64,000 bases of DNA from Pseudacidovorax intermedius (GCF_003350475.1 NZ_QQAV01000006.1:248001-312000); one strand, 5' to 3'; counted from the stretch's first letter, positions 26,725 to 34,344 are shown. The notes: generated by a model not told the origin, from the letters alone. Numbers and translations: made by a program.

Positions 26725-27446
26725 ACGACGCATTGCTCACCCTCGAAGGCGTGCACACCCACATCGGCGCGTACCACATCCTCCATGGCGTGGACCTGGC
26801 GGTGCCCAAGGGCCAGCTCACCATGCTGCTGGGCCGCAACGGTGCCGGCAAGACCACCACGCTGCGCACGATCATGGGCCTGTGGAAGGTGGCGCAGGGC
26901 CGCGTGCAGTTTGGCGGCAAGAGCATCGCCAACCTGCCCACGCCGCAGATCGCCGACCTTGGCATCGCCTACGTGCCCGAGACCATGGGCATCTTCGCGG
27001 ACCTCACGGTCAAGGAGAACATGCTGCTGGCCGCCCGCGGTGCCCGCCGTGCGCAGGACATGGACGAGGCGCGGCTGAAGTGGATCTTCCGGCTATTCCC
27101 CGCGGTGGAGAAGTTCTGGAACCACCCGGCCGGCAAGCTCTCCGGCGGGCAGAAGCAGATGCTGGCCGTCTCGCGCGCCATCGTCGAGCCGCGCGAGCTG
27201 CTCATCATCGACGAGCCCAGCAAGGGCCTGGCGCCAGCCATCATCAACAACATGATCGACGCCTTCGCCGAGCTCAAGGCCAGCGGCGTGACCATCCTGC
27301 TGGTGGAGCAGAACATCCACTTCGCCCAGCGCCTGGGCGACACCGTGGCCGTGATGGACAACGGCCGCGTGGTGCACGCCGGCGGCATGGCTGAGTTCTC
27401 GGCCGACACGCAACTGCAGCAGCGCCTGCTGGGACTGGCCCTATGA
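26721..27446 (+). CDS. livF: HAAT ABC transporter ATPase, LivF-type
   Basis: 241 residues with Walker A GRNGAGKTT, signature LSGGQKQMLAVSRAIV, Walker B LLIIDEPSKGLAP and H-loop LLVEQNIHFA. Length and order are those of LivF. It overlaps both neighbours by four bases (ATGA), so the two ATPases and the first permease are translationally coupled. Confidence 0.92.
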   Translation: MNDALLTLEGVHTHIGAYHILHGVDLAVPKGQLTMLLGRNGAGKTTTLRTIMGLWKVAQGRVQFGGKSIANLPTPQIADLGIAYVPETMGIFADLTVKENMLLAARGARRAQDMDEARLKWIFRLFPAVEKFWNHPAGKLSGGQKQMLAVSRAIVEPRELLIIDEPSKGLAPAIINNMIDAFAELKASGVTILLVEQNIHFAQRLGDTVAVMDNGRVVHAGGMAEFSADTQLQQRLLGLAL

Positions 27447-28435
27447 CGACCCTCGCCAAAGACATCGACTGGAAGCCGCTGCTGCTGGTGCCCGCGCTCG
27501 CGCTGGTGGCCCTGCCGCTGGTCGGCTCGCCCTCCACCTGGCTCACGCTGACCATCGCCGGCCTGGCGATGGGCATGATCGTGTTCATCATCGCCTCGGG
27601 CCTCACGCTGGTCTTCGGCTTGATGGACGTGCTGAACTTCGGCCACGGCGTGTTCATCGCGCTGGGTGCCTTCGTCGCCACCAGCGTGCTGGGCGCCATG
27701 GGCGACTGGACGCAGTCCAGCTCCATCCTCACCAACCTGGTGGCGGTGCTGCCGGCCATGGTGGTCGCGATGCTGGTGGCCGGCGCCGTGGGCCTGGCCT
27801 TCGAGCGCTTCATCGTGCGGCCGGTCTATGGCCAGCACCTGAAGCAGATCCTCATCACCATGGGCGGCATGATCATCGGCGAGGAGCTGATCAAGGTGAT
27901 CTGGGGCCCGGCGCAGATTCCGCTGCCGCTGCCCGAGGGCCTGCGCGGCTCCTGGCTGTGGGGCGATGCGGCGGTGGAGAAGTACCGCGTGCTGGCCGTG
28001 ATCGTCGGCGCGCTGGTCTTCGGCCTGCTGGCCTGGACGCTGGCCCGTACCAAGATCGGCCTGCTGATCCGCGCCGGCGTGCAGGACCGCGAGATGGTCG
28101 AGTCCCTCGGCTACCGCATCCGCGTGCTCTTCATCGGCATCTTCGTGGCGGGCAGCGCGCTGGCCGGCCTGGGCGGGGTGATGTGGGGCCTGTATCAGCA
28201 GAACGTGATCCCGCAGATGGGCGCGCAGGTCAACGTGCTGATCTTCATCGTCATCATCATCGGCGGCCTGGGCTCGACCACGGGGGCGCTGATCGGCGCA
28301 CTGCTGGTGGGGCTGATGGCCAACTACACCGGCTTCGTCGCACCGAAGGTGGCGCTGTTCTCCAACATCGCGCTGATGGTGGCGATCCTGTTGTGGCGGC
28401 CCCAAGGGGTCTACCCCGTGGCGGGCAGCCGCTGA
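27443..28435 (+). CDS. livH: HAAT ABC transporter permease, LivH-type
   Basis: 330-residue inner-membrane permease with about eight hydrophobic segments. It carries FGLMDVLNFGHGVFIALGAF (about residues 54-73), typical of LivH, and the C-terminal coupling region GVMWGLYQQNVIPQMGAQVN, then IVIIIGGLGSTTGALIGALL. Pairs with the LivM-type permease encoded 18 bp downstream. Confidence 0.93.
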   Translation: MTTLAKDIDWKPLLLVPALALVALPLVGSPSTWLTLTIAGLAMGMIVFIIASGLTLVFGLMDVLNFGHGVFIALGAFVATSVLGAMGDWTQSSSILTNLVAVLPAMVVAMLVAGAVGLAFERFIVRPVYGQHLKQILITMGGMIIGEELIKVIWGPAQIPLPLPEGLRGSWLWGDAAVEKYRVLAVIVGALVFGLLAWTLARTKIGLLIRAGVQDREMVESLGYRIRVLFIGIFVAGSALAGLGGVMWGLYQQNVIPQMGAQVNVLIFIVIIIGGLGSTTGALIGALLVGLMANYTGFVAPKVALFSNIALMVAILLWRPQGVYPVAGSR

Positions 28436-28453
28436 AAGGGAAGGGGACCGATC

Positions 28454-29518
28454 ATGCTTCGACGCCTTCTCTCCAACGACCTGCCGCGCAGCAAGGTGCT
28501 GGCGGTGCTGCTGCTGGCGGTGCTGCTGGGCCTGGCCTTCGCACCCTTCCTGTTTCCGGGCGTCAAGGCGCTCAACGTGGCGGCCAAGATCCTGGTCTTC
28601 ATCGTGCTGGTGGCCAGCTTCGACCTGCTGCTGGGCTACACCGGCATCGTGAGCTTCGCCCACACCATGTTCTTCGGCATCGGCGCGTACGGCGTGGCCA
28701 TCGCCGCCACGCGCATGGGCGCGGGCTGGGACGCGGTGATCGTCGGCGTGCTTTGCGCGCTGGCCGTCTCGCTGGTGCTGGCGCTGGCGGTGGGCCTGTT
28801 CTCGCTGCGGGTGCGGGCCATCTTCTTCGCCATGATCACGCTGGCGGTGGCCTCGGCCTTCCAGACGCTGGCCTCGCAGCTGTCGGACTTCACCGGTGGC
28901 GAGGACGGGCTGACCTTCAAGCTGCCCGAACTGATCTCGCCCAGCTTCGAGTTCAGCGAGGAGCCCTTCCTCGGCGTCTCGCTCGACGGCCGGCTGCTGT
29001 GCTACTACCTGCTCTTCGTGTTGGCTGTGGTGCTGGTGCTGGCGCTGCTGCGCATCGTCAACTCGCCCTTCGGCCGCGTGCTGCAGGCGATCCGCGAGAA
29101 CGAGTTCCGCGCCGAGGCCATCGGCTACCGGGTGGTGGTGTTCCGCACGCTGTCGGCCGTGCTGTCGGCGCTCTTCGCCACGCTGGCCGGCGCCATGCTG
29201 GCGATCTGGCTGCGCTACAACGGCCCGGACACCTCGCTCAGCTTCGAGATCATGGTCGACGTGCTGCTGATCGTGGTGATCGGCGGCATGGGCACCATCT
29301 ACGGCGCGGCCATCGGCGCGGTGCTGTTCGTGGTGGCGCAGAGCTACCTGCAGGACCTGCTGCGCCTGGGCAGCGAGGCGGCGAGCGGCCTGCCCTGGCT
29401 GTCGGCCGTGCTCTCGCCCGACCGCTGGCTGCTGTGGCTGGGCGTGCTGTTCGTGCTCTCGGTCTACTACTTCCCCACCGGCATCGTCGGCAAGCTGCGC
29501 AGCAGGAGCGCGAAATGA
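28454..29518 (+). CDS. livM: HAAT ABC transporter permease, LivM-type
   Basis: 354 residues, about nine transmembrane segments. LivM hallmarks are LLLGYTGIVSFAHTMFFGIG at about residues 57-76 and the EAA-like loop IRENEFRAEAIGYRVVVFRT at about 214-233. The motif IGGMGTIYGAAIGAVL near the end matches the family. RBS AAGGGAAGGGGA precedes ATG 28454. Its stop overlaps the start of the terminal hydrolase gene. Confidence 0.93.
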   Translation: MLRRLLSNDLPRSKVLAVLLLAVLLGLAFAPFLFPGVKALNVAAKILVFIVLVASFDLLLGYTGIVSFAHTMFFGIGAYGVAIAATRMGAGWDAVIVGVLCALAVSLVLALAVGLFSLRVRAIFFAMITLAVASAFQTLASQLSDFTGGEDGLTFKLPELISPSFEFSEEPFLGVSLDGRLLCYYLLFVLAVVLVLALLRIVNSPFGRVLQAIRENEFRAEAIGYRVVVFRTLSAVLSALFATLAGAMLAIWLRYNGPDTSLSFEIMVDVLLIVVIGGMGTIYGAAIGAVLFVVAQSYLQDLLRLGSEAASGLPWLSAVLSPDRWLLWLGVLFVLSVYYFPTGIVGKLRSRSAK

Positions 29519-30390
29519 GCGTCACCCCCACTTCCCATTACGCGCAGCTGGTCGGCCGCGAGATCCACTGGATGGACTGGGGCGACCCGGCCGCGCCCGC
29601 GGTGATCGCGTGGCACGGCCTGGCCCGCACGGGCCGCGACATGGACGAGCTGGCAGTGCACCTGGTGGGCGATGGCTGGCGGGTGATCTGCCCCGACACC
29701 CTGGGCCGCGGCCTCAGCCAGTGGAGCCCGGCGCCTGACGAGGAATACCAGCTGGCCTTCTATGCGCGCCTGGCCGATGCGCTGTGCGAGCACCTGGGCC
29801 TGGCCCGCGTGCACTGGGTGGGCACCTCCATGGGCGGCGCCATCGGCACGGTGTGCGCATCCGGCCTCGTGGTCCCGGCGATGAAGAAGCGCATCGCCGC
29901 GCTGGTGCTCAACGACAACGCGCCGCAACTGGCCGCCGCGGCCATCGAGCGCATCAAGGCCTATGCAGGCAATCCGCCCGCCTTCGACACGGTGAGCGAA
30001 CTGGAAGCTTTTCTGCGCACCGTCTACAAGCCCTACGGCTGGCTCAGCGATGCGCAGTGGCGGCGCATGACCGAAACCTCGACCCGCCGCCTAGCGGACG
30101 GGCGCGTCACGCCGCACTACGACCCGGCCATGGTGCGCCAGTTCACCGTGCACGACGACGACTATCTGATCTGGTCGCACTACGACGCCATCGAAGTGCC
30201 AGTGATGATCTTGCGTGGCGCCGAGTCGGACCTGGTGCTGCCGGAGACTGTCGAGGCGATGCGCCATCGCGGGCCGGGTGCGGCGGGGCGGCTGACGGTG
30301 CTGGAGGTGGTGGGTTGCGGGCATGCGCCTGCGCTGAACGTGCCTGAACAGTTGGAGCCCGTCGCTGCCTTCCTGCGCGCTGCGCCTTAG
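29515..30390 (+). CDS. Alpha/beta-fold hydrolase
   Basis: 291-residue cytoplasmic hydrolase (no signal peptide). HGLARTG at residues 34-40 is the oxyanion HG motif, nucleophile S105 lies in VGTSMGGA, and the catalytic His is H270 in GCGHAPAL; an acid in RGAESDLVLP completes the triad. ATG 29515 overlaps the LivM stop (AATGA). As last gene of the sigma-54-driven operon it could hydrolyse an imported ester, such as a hydroxyalkanoate oligomer, but this is inference from position only. The integron remnant begins 58 bp downstream. Confidence 0.88.
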   Translation: MSVTPTSHYAQLVGREIHWMDWGDPAAPAVIAWHGLARTGRDMDELAVHLVGDGWRVICPDTLGRGLSQWSPAPDEEYQLAFYARLADALCEHLGLARVHWVGTSMGGAIGTVCASGLVVPAMKKRIAALVLNDNAPQLAAAAIERIKAYAGNPPAFDTVSELEAFLRTVYKPYGWLSDAQWRRMTETSTRRLADGRVTPHYDPAMVRQFTVHDDDYLIWSHYDAIEVPVMILRGAESDLVLPETVEAMRHRGPGAAGRLTVLEVVGCGHAPALNVPEQLEPVAAFLRAAP

Positions 30391-30448
30391 TTCGGCTGGG
30401 GCCGGGCGCAGGGCGCGGTCGCAAGCGCGTCCTCGCCCACCTTATGGG

Positions 30449-30563
30449 ACGCAACGCTCAGGTTAACCGGCGCCGGAGCCAAAGACGGAGGAAACCAACA
30501 GTGGCCATGAAAATGCCTAAGGCATGGCCAGTGTTAGCGTCCGCGCTCAACCGCCAGTTAGAC
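30449..30563 (-). repeat. attC-like site of cassette 3
   Basis: The 115-bp imperfect palindrome is bounded by ACGCAAC (30449-30455; one departure from RYYYAAC) and GTTAGAC (30557-30563; GTTRRRY). Inner arms are visible: AACCGGCGCC on the left against GCGTCCGCG on the right, with an AT-containing centre around ATGCCTAAGGCATGG. It aligns base for base with the attC at 31987-32104 over its left end (GGCGCCGGAGC). It is the distal end of the cassette array, downstream of the minus-strand ORF 30590-31474. Confidence 0.75.
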
Positions 30564-30589
30564 CCTGCGCGCTATATTGCTGCTTCACT

Positions 30590-31474
30590 TTAAAGTGGCC
30601 CCTTCTCAGCAACGCAGAACACATTTGAAACTTCATCATAGACGCCCAAATCAAGGAACTCTAACCGCCAGGAAAGACGGTACTTTTCAGGTGCACCGTC
30701 GTTAGGGGGTGCCCTAAAAATTGCCTTCAGATAGCTGGCATCCTCGAGCGTTGGATCAATAGATGCAATAGTTCGCGCATAACGGCTGGCCATAAAGACG
30801 TGATGTGTGCAGTGACCAGACGAGGAGATAGACCAAGGCATGTACGCGACGCCTGGTGGAATTGCTCGACTAGATCGAGCTTGAAATATTCGCCAAAGTC
30901 GGTCTCTTTCTGCCGACATTTGGTTTGGGGAGCGGGAGGTCGATTCGAAGACCGAGTGATCAAAGAAGCCTATGGCGATAAAGTCATTCCGAGTTACTTG
31001 GGCGAAAAGTACATCATTGGTGCGCTTGGCATGGCCCTTCCTTTCAATGTCGTGACTTAGATGAAAATGATGGTAACCCATGACATTCAGAATAAAGTCT
31101 TTGTCTGCCCACTTGTCTCGTACCTCAGGGTCAAATGAAGTGGTCGCGAGGGAGAAACCTTCCTTATGTATTTTCAGTGAAAGGTGGGGCATCAAATCGA
31201 CGCCCGCCCGGGCCTTCTCAAATAGTTGCTTTGCATCAGAGCCTAGCGATCGCCACCTGGGGTCGTGCGTTACGGTTGGCTCGATAAAGACAGATCGAGG
31301 CCTTGGTGGAACGAATCTGGCTGCATTGTTGATGTAGACGATCAAAAGCTCCCCTAGCGACCTGGCCTTAAGTGCTGCAAGGGTTTCAGCATTGTTTGGT
31401 GACCGAGGAATGTTCCCGATCAATTCTTCGCGAAATTTTCGAATTCGCTTGGACTCTGGCTGAATGCGGTTCAT
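30590..31474 (-). CDS. Integron cassette 3: unrecognised 294-residue protein
   Basis: No family recognised with confidence. The protein is soluble, with no signal peptide or membrane segment. Its most striking feature is a His-rich block at residues 130-142 (NVMGYHHFHLSHD; H135, H136, H138, H141), followed by RTNDVLFAQVTRNDFIAIGF and FDHSVFE (D172, H173), which could form a metal or nuclease-like active site. An N-terminal basic helix (residues 8-16) and a Trp/Arg-rich C-terminal domain complete it. The ORF begins 11 bp after the attC core of the preceding cassette (31485-31491) and ends 27 bp before its own attC, exactly as cassette genes do. Codon use is much less G+C-rich than in the flanking chromosome. 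Function unknown; a stress, toxin or defence role is only a possibility. Confidence 0.85.
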   Translation of the reverse strand: MNRIQPESKRIRKFREELIGNIPRSPNNAETLAALKARSLGELLIVYINNAARFVPPRPRSVFIEPTVTHDPRWRSLGSDAKQLFEKARAGVDLMPHLSLKIHKEGFSLATTSFDPEVRDKWADKDFILNVMGYHHFHLSHDIERKGHAKRTNDVLFAQVTRNDFIAIGFFDHSVFESTSRSPNQMSAERDRLWRIFQARSSRAIPPGVAYMPWSISSSGHCTHHVFMASRYARTIASIDPTLEDASYLKAIFRAPPNDGAPEKYRLSWRLEFLDLGVYDEVSNVFCVAEKGPL

Positions 31475-31484
31475 TTTCGGCGAG

Positions 31485-31598
31485 GTCTAACGGAAGGGTG
31501 ACCGGCACGTTGCGGCAAGGCGCAGCGAAGTGCAGGATATCCAACGGCGCCTTGCGGCGCCGTGCCGCAACGTGGCCGAGTCGACCGACAAGTTAGGC
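31485..31598 (-). repeat. attC-like site of cassette 2
   Basis: 114 bp bounded by two consensus cores, GTCTAAC (31485-31491) and GTTAGGC (31592-31598). Inside, TTGCGGCAAGGCGC pairs with GCGCCTTGCGGC, and a second pairing (CGGCACGTTGCGG with CCGCAACGTGGCC) extends the stem. This is the best-preserved site of the three. It separates the ORFs 31606-31971 and 30590-31474. Confidence 0.85.
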
Positions 31599-31605
31599 AG
31601 CACCC

Positions 31606-31971
31606 TCACCCTTTCTCGCGAAACTCACCGACCGGGCAGTCACTAGGCCGCGACTCATTCCAGGCGTCAATGAGAACCTGTCGGTTCTGCTTGTGCCAAG
31701 CCTTGATGTTCCGTCGAAACTTTTTGAGGCCATCGTCCAGCGGCGAACAGTCATCAATTTCGAAACGACACGAGCCCTCAGAGCACTTCACGAGGAAGTG
31801 CGGTGGCGGGTGCTCGTCTGAGTAGACGATCACCTTCAAAGCGCCGATCTTATCTACCGCGCGTTCGATGAGGAAGCGTCGGCCGGCGTCGTCAATGATG
31901 GGGCCGAGGTCGAATGAATTCTGCAGTTCGGCAACTGTGTTTTGCGGAAGCTCCACTTCCCAAATTGGCAT
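31606..31971 (-). CDS. Integron cassette 2: DUF4160-family protein
   Basis: 121 residues. The C-terminal half matches the DUF4160 pattern: VIVYSDEHPPPHFLVK at residues 47-62 (H54, H58), then a charged segment and ending WHKQNRQVLIDAWNE. DUF4160 genes often accompany small DUF2442 partners and are widespread in mobile elements, perhaps as toxin-antitoxin-like or nuclease pairs; no DUF2442 partner is seen here. Start chosen at ATG 31971, 16 bp after the cassette core; a longer frame to 32043 would run inside the attC. Conserved but functionally uncharacterised. Confidence 0.8.
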   Translation of the reverse strand: MPIWEVELPQNTVAELQNSFDLGPIIDDAGRRFLIERAVDKIGALKVIVYSDEHPPPHFLVKCSEGSCRFEIDDCSPLDDGLKKFRRNIKAWHKQNRQVLIDAWNESRPSDCPVGEFREKG

Positions 31972-31986
31972 GGCCGCTCCTGTACT

Positions 31987-32104
31987 GACTAACGCCCAAG
32001 GTAAGCGGCGCCGGAGCACCGCAGGTGCGGAGGGTTCCAACAAGAGTTATAAGCATGCCGAAGACATGACCCTTGTTGGCGTCCGCTTGACCGATCAGTT
32101 AGGC
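31987..32104 (-). repeat. attC-like site of cassette 1
   Basis: 118 bp bounded by GACTAAC (31987-31993; one departure from RYYYAAC) and GTTAGGC (32098-32104). The inner arms GGTAAGCGGCGCC and GGCGTCCGCTTGACC pair along their whole length except for two unpaired bases on one side, which is the hallmark of attC sites (extrahelical bases that set strand choice). The cassette 1 stop codon at 32095 lies inside it. Confidence 0.85.
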
Positions 32105-33027
32105 GCTGCGATGGATTCAAGGTGCTTCCGCAACCGATCTTGGACGGCTGACTTGCCGCCAATTGTGTTGTCGTAGAAGAGTGTTCTGAACCCGGAAATG
32201 TCGAAGGGCAGCTTTTCACGCTTACGGTCGCTCAACAGAATTGTTGGTTTCCCAATGCCATGCGCAAAGCCAACTTCATAGAAAACATTTGGGTTGTTTG
32301 GCGTAACGTCAGCAAGGACAACCGAAGATTCTCTGATTGAGCGTGTAATATCTTCAATGATGAGCCCAGTGCTGTAGTAGTCGTCCGCTCTCACAACTTT
32401 GTAGCCATACGCTTCGCACGTCGGGCGTATGACTTCTGAGTACAACTCGTTGAACTCAGCAGAGAACTGCATCACAACGAAGCACACAGGCTCGGCTGAA
32501 TAAATTTTCAGATTTCGCACCGCCGTCGGACCTGCGCCTTGAAGCCAAATTCCAATTTGGCCTTTTGTTAAGCGATGGGAAGCTCGAGCAACTTCTACGC
32601 CGTTAATGTGAAGCGCAAGGTTAGAGCCGTTGACCGAGAGCTTGAGTTTGTGCCACTTGTTTGCTTCGATTTTGGAGCCTTGTCCGGCTCCGCCTAACGG
32701 CTCCCATTGATTGTTGCGGAAAGCCGCAAAGCCGTATGGGGCACCAAGGACATTCATGCCAACGAACAGATCTGAATTGCCCGCAGTAAGGACGAACTGA
32801 CACCGAGAGTCAGATTCTGTCGGGAAGACTTCGCACTCGATTGAACCTTGCTCGAACTCAACGTCACACTTAAGTAGCGCATGTGGCGGCTGTGGCGGCT
32901 GTGGCGCCGCATCGGGCGTTAGTTCAGGAGAGGTTCCGGGTTGAAGCGTAATCAAGTCGTGATCGATTTGTGCGTTCCCAAAAATTGAAACCCAGCTTTT
33001 TGGTTGTCTTGACTGTGACATATGCAT
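32095..33027 (-). CDS. Integron cassette 1: jelly-roll-like domain fused to a nucleoside-deoxyribosyltransferase/TIR-like domain
   Basis: 310 residues in two parts. Residues 50-178 look like a concanavalin/LamG-type beta-sandwich (WHKLKLSVNGSNLALHINGV, then GQIGIWLQGAGPTAVRNLKI). Residues 181-290 form an NDT/TIR-like Rossmann domain: CFVVMQFSAEFNELYSEVI, IIEDITRSIRESSVVLADVT, then NPNVFYEVGFAHGIGKPTIL and LPFDISGFRTLFY. E251 in VFYEVGFAH occupies the place of the catalytic Glu of deoxyribosyltransferases and NADases. Related domains serve as nucleotide- or NAD-cleaving effectors in phage-defence systems, so an effector with a ligand-sensing domain is plausible but unproven. The start may be ATG 33027 or the in-frame ATG at 33021. 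The ORF begins 14 bp from the attI-side core, making this the first, best-expressed cassette position. Confidence 0.85.
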   Translation of the reverse strand: MHMSQSRQPKSWVSIFGNAQIDHDLITLQPGTSPELTPDAAPQPPQPPHALLKCDVEFEQGSIECEVFPTESDSRCQFVLTAGNSDLFVGMNVLGAPYGFAAFRNNQWEPLGGAGQGSKIEANKWHKLKLSVNGSNLALHINGVEVARASHRLTKGQIGIWLQGAGPTAVRNLKIYSAEPVCFVVMQFSAEFNELYSEVIRPTCEAYGYKVVRADDYYSTGLIIEDITRSIRESSVVLADVTPNNPNVFYEVGFAHGIGKPTILLSDRKREKLPFDISGFRTLFYDNTIGGKSAVQDRLRKHLESIAAPN

Positions 33028-33041
33028 GTTAATTTCTCGGC

Positions 33042-33048
33042 GCCTAAC
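33042..33048 (-). promoter_or_regulatory. attI-side integron core site (GTTAGGC on minus strand)
   Basis: On the minus strand this reads GTTAGGC, a perfect GTTRRRY core, placed between the first cassette ORF and the 5' end of the integrase remnant. That is where an attI x attC junction should be. The stretch 33049-33290 beyond it would hold attI and the Pc/PintI promoters; I cannot point to convincing promoter boxes there. Confidence 0.7.
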
Positions 33049-33290
33049 GTGTTCTCGGGCGACAGCTAATGCCGCCGAGGCAGACGCACTGCGCCCTAAA
33101 TCGGCAGGCTTGTCTCACTGCAAGCCGTCGATGCGTCATCAGATTTTCCTCATTTGGCTGTGTGCTTACAGCATTAAATTTCCAACACAAGCGGCACACC
33201 GACAACCACCTTTGCGAGGTTGGCTGGACGCCTGGAGCGCACCGATGATGCCAGTTGTTCCGGCCGTTGTGGCCGGACCATTTGCTAGAT

Positions 33291-33680
33291 GGTCTGCGGT
33301 TGATCCACTACCGCTTGCAGATCGAGAGGACCTGCGCTTACCGGGTGAAGGCAATCACCGGTTTCCATCTGCGGAGACACCCTGTCTAACTGGACGGGAC
33401 AGAGGTGGACTGACCACCCGCAGCGCCACCAACGCGAGCCTGCAGACCTGCGTTGAAGAGGTGCACGTTGTGCTTGCCGGTTCAAGGGGGTGTGGGCTGC
33501 TGGCCCGGTGGCTTTACAGCACTGGGCTTCGAATCAGCGAGATCATTCAACTGCGGGTCAGGAACCTGAACTTCGCGCAGCAGGCGCCGATCATGCGAGA
33601 GGGAAGGGGAGCGACGGTCGCGTCGTGATGGTGCCGCAGTTGCCTCTTGTTGAACTGCGCCATGTACTGGGCACTTGATC
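33291..33680 (+). pseudogene. intI: Integron integrase pseudogene
   Basis: Fragments in different frames align in order with an IntI tyrosine recombinase. Frame one, 33291-33386: GLRLIHYRLQIERTCAYRVK and AITGFHLRRHPV (N-terminal SAM-like domain; compare the HYSxRTExAYxxWxxxFxxFHxxRHP pattern of IntI), ended by TAA at 33387. A second frame about 33449-33625: CVEEVHVVLAG then RWLYSTGLRISEIIQLRVRN and LNFAQQAPIMREGRG, including the box I Arg region (TGxRxxE). A third frame from about 33598: GKGSDGRVVMVPQLP. The C-terminal half with box II and the nucleophilic Tyr is absent. It is oriented away from the cassettes, as in functional integrons. Two frameshifts, a stop and the truncation make it dead. 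The rest of the gap up to 33885 holds only a short tandem repeat. Confidence 0.85.
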
Positions 33681-33810
33681 TGGCGAACGCAATCGTCTGG
33701 ACGACTTCGACTTCGTCCGTGGGTGCACACGTAACCGTTAGACGTCAGGCGCCGCGCGTCAGCGCCAGAGATGCGGCGATGCAGAATCAGTCGATCCTTG
33801 GTAACACGCC

Positions 33811-33838
33811 GCTTTCCCGCTTTCCCGCTTTCCCGCTT
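33811..33838. repeat. Short tandem repeat (GCTTTCCC x 3.5)
   Basis: Three and a half exact copies of an 8-bp unit lie between the integrase remnant and the 3' end of the DUF2383 gene. Probably a replication-slippage product; no function is evident. Confidence 0.8.
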
Positions 33839-33885
33839 GATCGCCCGAAGCCCGCGCTTTCGCGCGGCCTGGGCGATTCGGGCAA

Positions 33886-34344
33886 TTAGCTGGCAGCGCG
33901 CGCCTCGTCGCGCAGGCGCTTGATCTGATCGTGGTTCTTCTGCGCGCCCTGTGCCTGGCGCTCGATCAGTGCGCGCACATCGGCCGGCAGATCCTGCTGC
34001 AGTGCCTTGCGGTAGCGCGCCACGGCGGCGTCTTCGCCGCGCTCGCATTCTTCGAGCATGGACTCTTCGCTGTTGGCCCCGACGGCGCCCTTCACATGCA
34101 CCCAGCCGCGGTGCAGTGCGCCGGACGCGGTGCCGCCGTCGGCGGGCTTGCCGCCCAGGCGGATCACCACCTCCTCCAGTTCGCGAGCGGCCTGGGCGCA
34201 TTCGGCGGCACGGGTGCTGAAGGTGGTGCGCAGGCTGCTGTTCTCGACTTCTTCGGCGCAGAGTCGGAAGCCGTACTCGCCGTCGCGCGAGTTCTCCAGC
34301 AAGTCGTTGAGGGTGTCGATGACGTCGTTGGTGGTCTGGGCCAT
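33886..34344 (-). CDS. PA2169/DUF2383-type ferritin-like four-helix protein
   Basis: 152 residues, all-helical by eye. It opens VIDTLNDLLENSRDGEYGFR, followed by a second helix with AAECAQAARELEEVVIRLGG and a later ECERGEDAAVARYRKALQQD, matching the DUF2383 pattern in which Glu/His residues of four helices line a possible di-iron site. Members are often stress-induced. RBS AAGGAG lies about 6 bp before ATG 34344. Monocistronic; first intact chromosomal gene to the right of the integron remnant. Iron binding is inferred from the family. Confidence 0.85.
   Translation of the reverse strand: MAQTTNDVIDTLNDLLENSRDGEYGFRLCAEEVENSSLRTTFSTRAAECAQAARELEEVVIRLGGKPADGGTASGALHRGWVHVKGAVGANSEESMLEECERGEDAAVARYRKALQQDLPADVRALIERQAQGAQKNHDQIKRLRDEARAAS

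Noticed and set aside
33166-33354. Minus-strand ORF opposite the integrase remnant
   Set aside because: No recognisable domain, and the opposite strand holds in-order IntI fragments.
33385-33397. 13-bp identity with 42417-42429 suggesting a duplicated element
   Set aside because: A 13-bp match within 64 kb is expected by chance and the flanks do not align.
33737-33743. GTTAGAC as a further integron core site
   Set aside because: It is on the far side of the integrase remnant with no matching inverse core or arms; a 7-mer of this type is expected by chance.
30391-33885. CRISPR array or phage
   Set aside because: The palindromes are single attC-like units separated by genes, not short regular repeats, and no phage structural or packaging genes are present.
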